From positions 1 to 60,472 of the forward strand of contig NZ_SMKO01000034.1 of NCBI RefSeq assembly GCF_004348685.1: DNA of 60,472 bases, in the 5' to 3' direction. The position numbers and the translations under genes were made by a program. Positions 58,206 through 60,472 of the stretch are shown one piece after another. Under the pieces are notes generated by a model. The model made no database searches. It was not told the origin of the DNA and was given only the letters and a program-made list of their open reading frames with translations. How positions within the stretch are numbered: the stretch's first letter is position 1; each line of letters begins with the position of its first letter. Source of the stretch: Nonomuraea deserti. GTDB taxonomy: Bacteria; Actinomycetota; Actinomycetes; Streptosporangiales; Streptosporangiaceae.

Positions 58206-58518
58206 GCTCTTCGTTCCTAAGTTCCGCGATCTCGATGTTGTCGGCGACCGAGTGCAGCCCTTCCCGGCGCTGGTGCAGCCCGGCGATGGCGTTGGTGACC
58301 GTGCTCTCGGCGTAGCCGACGATCTTGTCGTGTTCGAGCGCGAGCGGGAAGCCGAGCATGCCCATGGCGAACGGCCCCATGCGCATGTTCGGGGGCATGC
58401 GACCGGCCTCGTTCAGATGTGACACCGGAGAGGTGCCGTCGCTGTCGTCAGTTAGGGCGTCGCCCAGTGCTCTGATCGCCGGTGAATGATGGATACGTGG
58501 CTCATCATTTCGCACCAT
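58189..58518 (-). CDS. Small helical protein, WXG/ESX-cluster type
   Basis: A 109-residue protein. The first half (RIHHSPAIRALGDALTDDSD, a loop) and last half (VGYAESTVTNAIAGLHQRRE, HSVADNIEIAELRNEEHVRR) are helical, the second like a coiled coil. No W-x-G is found. GGAG precedes ATG 58518. It overlaps the gene at 57501 by 17 bases, so they are cotranslated. It may be a substrate or chaperone for the WXG-like partner. Confidence 0.6.
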   Translation of the reverse strand: MVRNDEPRIHHSPAIRALGDALTDDSDGTSPVSHLNEAGRMPPNMRMGPFAMGMLGFPLALEHDKIVGYAESTVTNAIAGLHQRREGLHSVADNIEIAELRNEEHVRRI

Positions 58519-58834
58519 AAATGCTCCGAAAACACGATGGATAACTGGAGAGGCAACAATAAAGATATGTTGCGTAGATACACAGAGGGCACCGGTGGCA
58601 TGGCCGATGGCAGGTCGACATCATCGCGACCCTCTACGTCAGAGCCCTCTGGGCCTGGCGTCTATGACACTGTTTGCGCCGTCGGGCGGAACGTCGCCTA
58701 GTTGCGCATGTACGGGGCATCGTGGCCGGTCTCGGCTGTCCAACTGATGCGCCGCCGAGTTGTAAATGTTGCTATGCGACCGAGTGCCGCCCGCAGTTTA
58801 TCCTGGGAGCGCACCCGGCCTCGGCGGAAGATTC
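58519..58834. other. Intergenic, AT-rich promoter area
   Basis: The segment 58540-58600 is AT-rich (ATAAAGATATGTTG) compared with its surroundings and may hold the promoter of the minus-strand unit at 57501-58518. No gene is recognised. Confidence 0.4.
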
Positions 58835-59251
58835 TCAGCCGCAGTGCACGTCCCAATATGACACGCCTGCTTGGCCTACGCTGCCTTCCACGTCAATGCA
58901 CTGGCCGGGCGCCGAAACGTACACCGGGCCGGCGTAGTACTTGTAGTTGCCGCCATCCTGGTCGAGCCCGGTGTTGTCTGATCTCTGGATCCTGACGCTC
59001 TTCCAGGTCGTGGTGTTGGCGGTGGAGCCGTAGCCGTACATGAGGGCGCAGTTCTTGCCTGTGCTGGAGTTGTAGTACACCTCCAGCGTGCCCTTGCGGG
59101 TCCCGCTCTCGGGGACGGCGTAGGCGCCGACCCGGGAGTAGCTGCTGCCGCATGGTCCGGTCGCGCTGACCGGGGCGGCGCCCGCGACCAGCGCGGTGGA
59201 GGCCAGGGTCGCGCTGGCCAGGAGGGTCGCCAGCTTGCCGCGTGTACGCAT
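58835..59251 (-). CDS. Small secreted protein with four cysteines
   Basis: A 138-residue secreted protein. Residues 1-30 are a signal peptide (KLATLLASATLASTALVAGA, then APVSATG). The mature part is beta-like: CGSSYSRVGAYAVPESGTRK, LEVYYNSSTGKNCALMYGYG, a Thr-rich strand, VYVSAPGQCIDVEGSVGQAG and the terminal DVHCG. Four Cys could form two disulfides. The spacing resembles small Streptomyces secreted proteins that are annotated only as 'spore-associated protein'-like. GAAAGG precedes ATG 59251. Function unknown. Confidence 0.82.
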   Translation of the reverse strand: MRTRGKLATLLASATLASTALVAGAAPVSATGPCGSSYSRVGAYAVPESGTRKGTLEVYYNSSTGKNCALMYGYGSTANTTTWKSVRIQRSDNTGLDQDGGNYKYYAGPVYVSAPGQCIDVEGSVGQAGVSYWDVHCG

Positions 59252-59706
59252 CCATAACCTTTCGTCGATATTTCCGAGCCGACATCTGATCACGACATCT
59301 CCCGCCTCGACAGGCTTTGTGATCGAGTTCACATCGTGTCGCCCGCTGCACAGCGCGACCGGTGCGAGGCTCTGGGCCTGCTCATCGTGTCGAGGAACAC
59401 CGAAAACATTCGCTCCGAACTCAAGCGCCTGGTCAGCCGCAGATTCTCGTCGAGACCGACCTAGGCTTGTTCGCTCAGCCGCGTCCATTGCCGAGCCGGA
59501 AACTCCCTGGCCAGGCCACCTTTTCCGATGCCAAAACATCTCCACCGGATCCGGATCTGATCTTCTCTGGTCTTTCCCGGGTCACCGCGACGCTCGTTCG
59601 TGCCTTGCGCTGCTTTGCCTGGTGATCCGGCGGGTGTCCGCCCGTACCGGGTCGCCAGCAGGTGCTCGTCGCCTTGGACGGAGAGACGCACATCACACTT
59701 GGTTGC
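59252..59706. other. Intergenic region before the AhpD-like gene
   Basis: No gene is recognised. A minus-strand segment near 59600-59700 (CDVRLSVQGDEHLLATRYG) looks protein-like but has no clear family; it may be a remnant. Confidence 0.4.
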
Positions 59707-59733
59707 CGTCACAGGCTGCCGGGCTGCTCTGTC
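59707..59733 (+). promoter_or_regulatory. Candidate ECF41-like promoter
   Basis: CGTCACA (59707-59713), a 16-base spacer and TGTC (59730-59733) differ from the consensus TGTCACA-17-CGTC by one base in each element and one base of spacing. The spacer shares CCGGGCTG with the bona fide copies at 12738-12870. The distance to ATG 59773 (39 bases) matches that of the SDR gene. Confidence 0.4.
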
Positions 59734-59772
59734 TCAGAGGGCCGACAGCGAAAACAACGCTAGGAGATCACC

Positions 59773-60246
59773 ATGGATGCCCGTTTGAACCTCTTCGACA
59801 ACCCGGTCGCAGGCAAGTCCCTGAAGCACCTCATCGCAGCGGGCAAGGCGCTCGTGGACTCGACGCTGCCGGCCGTGACACGCGAACTGGTGCTGCTGCG
59901 CGCCAGCCAGATCAACGGCTGCGCCGTCTGCGTCGACATGCACGCCAAGGACGCCGCGCACGCCGGGGAGACCTCCACCCGCCTCAACCTTGTCGCCACC
60001 TGGCGTGAGGCCACGGTCTTCAGCGAGGCAGAACGCGCCGCCCTGGAGTTGGCCGAGCAGGGCACTCGCATCGCCGATGCCGCCGGTGGCGTTACCGACG
60101 ACGCATGGGCCGATGCCGCCCAGCACTACGACGAGGACCAACTCGCCGCCCTGGTCGCGCTCATTGCCATGATCAACGCCCTCAACCGCTTCAACGTCAT
60201 CGTCCAGCAGCCTGCTGGTGACTACCAGCCCGGCCGGCACGGATGA
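59773..60246 (+). CDS. AhpD-like carboxymuconolactone decarboxylase-family protein
   Basis: A 157-residue alkylhydroperoxidase D-like protein. ELVLLRASQINGCAVCVDMH has the CxxC-x-x-x-H active site (C-A-V-C-V-D-M-H), and DAAHAGETSTRLNLVATWRE the following helix. The end is NRFNVIVQQPAGDYQPG. AGGAG precedes ATG 59773. Carboxymuconolactone decarboxylase-like proteins are the commonest conserved partner of ECF41 sigma factors. It is followed by a DoxX gene, a usual neighbour. Confidence 0.92.
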   Translation: MDARLNLFDNPVAGKSLKHLIAAGKALVDSTLPAVTRELVLLRASQINGCAVCVDMHAKDAAHAGETSTRLNLVATWREATVFSEAERAALELAEQGTRIADAAGGVTDDAWADAAQHYDEDQLAALVALIAMINALNRFNVIVQQPAGDYQPGRHG

Positions 60247-60358
60247 CGAGCGAGATGCTGCGGCCGTACTGCTGCCCCGCGTCAGTACGGCCCAGGCAAC
60301 GCTCGCCGCTCCTGTTTCGGGGCCGGACTCTTACCACAACCCTTTTGGAAGAGATCTC

Positions 60359-60472
60359 ATGAACCTCGCCCTGTGGATCTGCGCCGGGCTGCTGGCCGTG
60401 GTCCTCCTCACCGGTGGCGTCGGCAAGCTGATCGTGCCCCGGGAGAAGATGGCCGCCATGCGCGGCGCGGGA
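60359..60472 (+). CDS. DoxX-family membrane protein (N-terminal part)
   Basis: ATG 60359 with GGAAGAGA upstream starts a frame running off the right edge. The 38 visible residues (LWICAGLLAVVLLTGGVGKL, VPREKMAAM) are a DoxX-type first helix with the G-G-V-G-K-L end. It follows the AhpD-like gene by 112 bases. Confidence 0.75.
   Translation, partial: MNLALWICAGLLAVVLLTGGVGKLIVPREKMAAMRGAG

Noticed and set aside
1..60472. tRNA, rRNA or riboswitch in the window
   Set aside because: No cloverleaf with T-loop GTTCGA context in an intergenic region, no rRNA segments, and no recognised riboswitch core was seen.

Overview
This window is GC-rich actinomycete chromosome. It combines dense GTG/TTG starts, SARP/LuxR-type large ATPase regulators, ECF41 and SigE sigma factors, F420/PPOX oxidoreductases, and many TetR/MarR/PadR/MerR pairs. 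The gene content best fits Streptosporangiaceae-like actinobacteria (Nonomuraea and relatives), but the species is inferred, not shown. No rRNA, tRNA, CRISPR array or replication origin was seen.

Layout. 0-7 kb: tail of a sigma factor gene, three RibD/DHFR-family reductases, a NB-ARC/LuxR regulator, a glycosidase-like protein and a PPOX protein. 7-13.7 kb: an AAA-LuxR regulator with its alpha/beta hydrolase, then an ECF41 sigma factor module (epimerase-sigma operon facing an SDR gene) whose two divergent promoters are inverted copies of one 33-bp sequence. 14-18 kb: NCS1 permease, TetR, FAD monooxygenase, collapsed epimerase remnant, nitroreductase. 18-23 kb: cytochrome P450, a second ECF41 factor, SDR and small membrane proteins. 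23-26 kb: remnants of SDR and SRPBCC genes, VOC, MFS and DoxX proteins.

26.5-30 kb is the most unusual part. On the minus strand a tightly overlapping operon runs degraded MauE-like membrane protein, MauD-like thioredoxin-fold protein, ABC exporter, S26 signal peptidase, 73-residue peptide with eight cysteines, then a strong hairpin terminator. The order and overlaps suggest a dedicated make-oxidise-export-cleave cassette for a small disulfide-rich secreted peptide.

30-45 kb: small regulator/enzyme pairs with clear palindromic operators (TetR at 30.8 and 44.5 kb, PadR at 42.4 kb, a MerR-type 19-bp-spacer promoter at 39.1 kb), a MerR-VOC fusion, a secreted tripeptidyl-peptidase-like hydrolase, a dead IS66 element and a P1-family aminopeptidase. 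45-56 kb: a frameshifted serine hydrolase, two unknown proteins, an IS21 IstB remnant, a MarR-MFS pair followed by a PPOX-MFS chimera, a SigE/anti-sigma-like pair, LacI and cystathionine-synthase remnants, a methyltransferase, and an SDR/ArsR pair. 56-60.5 kb: a YbaB/WXG-like cluster, a secreted Cys-containing protein, an AhpD-like protein and the start of a DoxX gene.

A theme of the window is decay by internal in-frame deletion or frameshift. At least a dozen loci keep both ends of a recognisable family but have lost the middle. Draft-assembly error is an alternative for the simple frameshifts, but not for the clean internal deletions. All family assignments are from reading the sequence; no database search was run.
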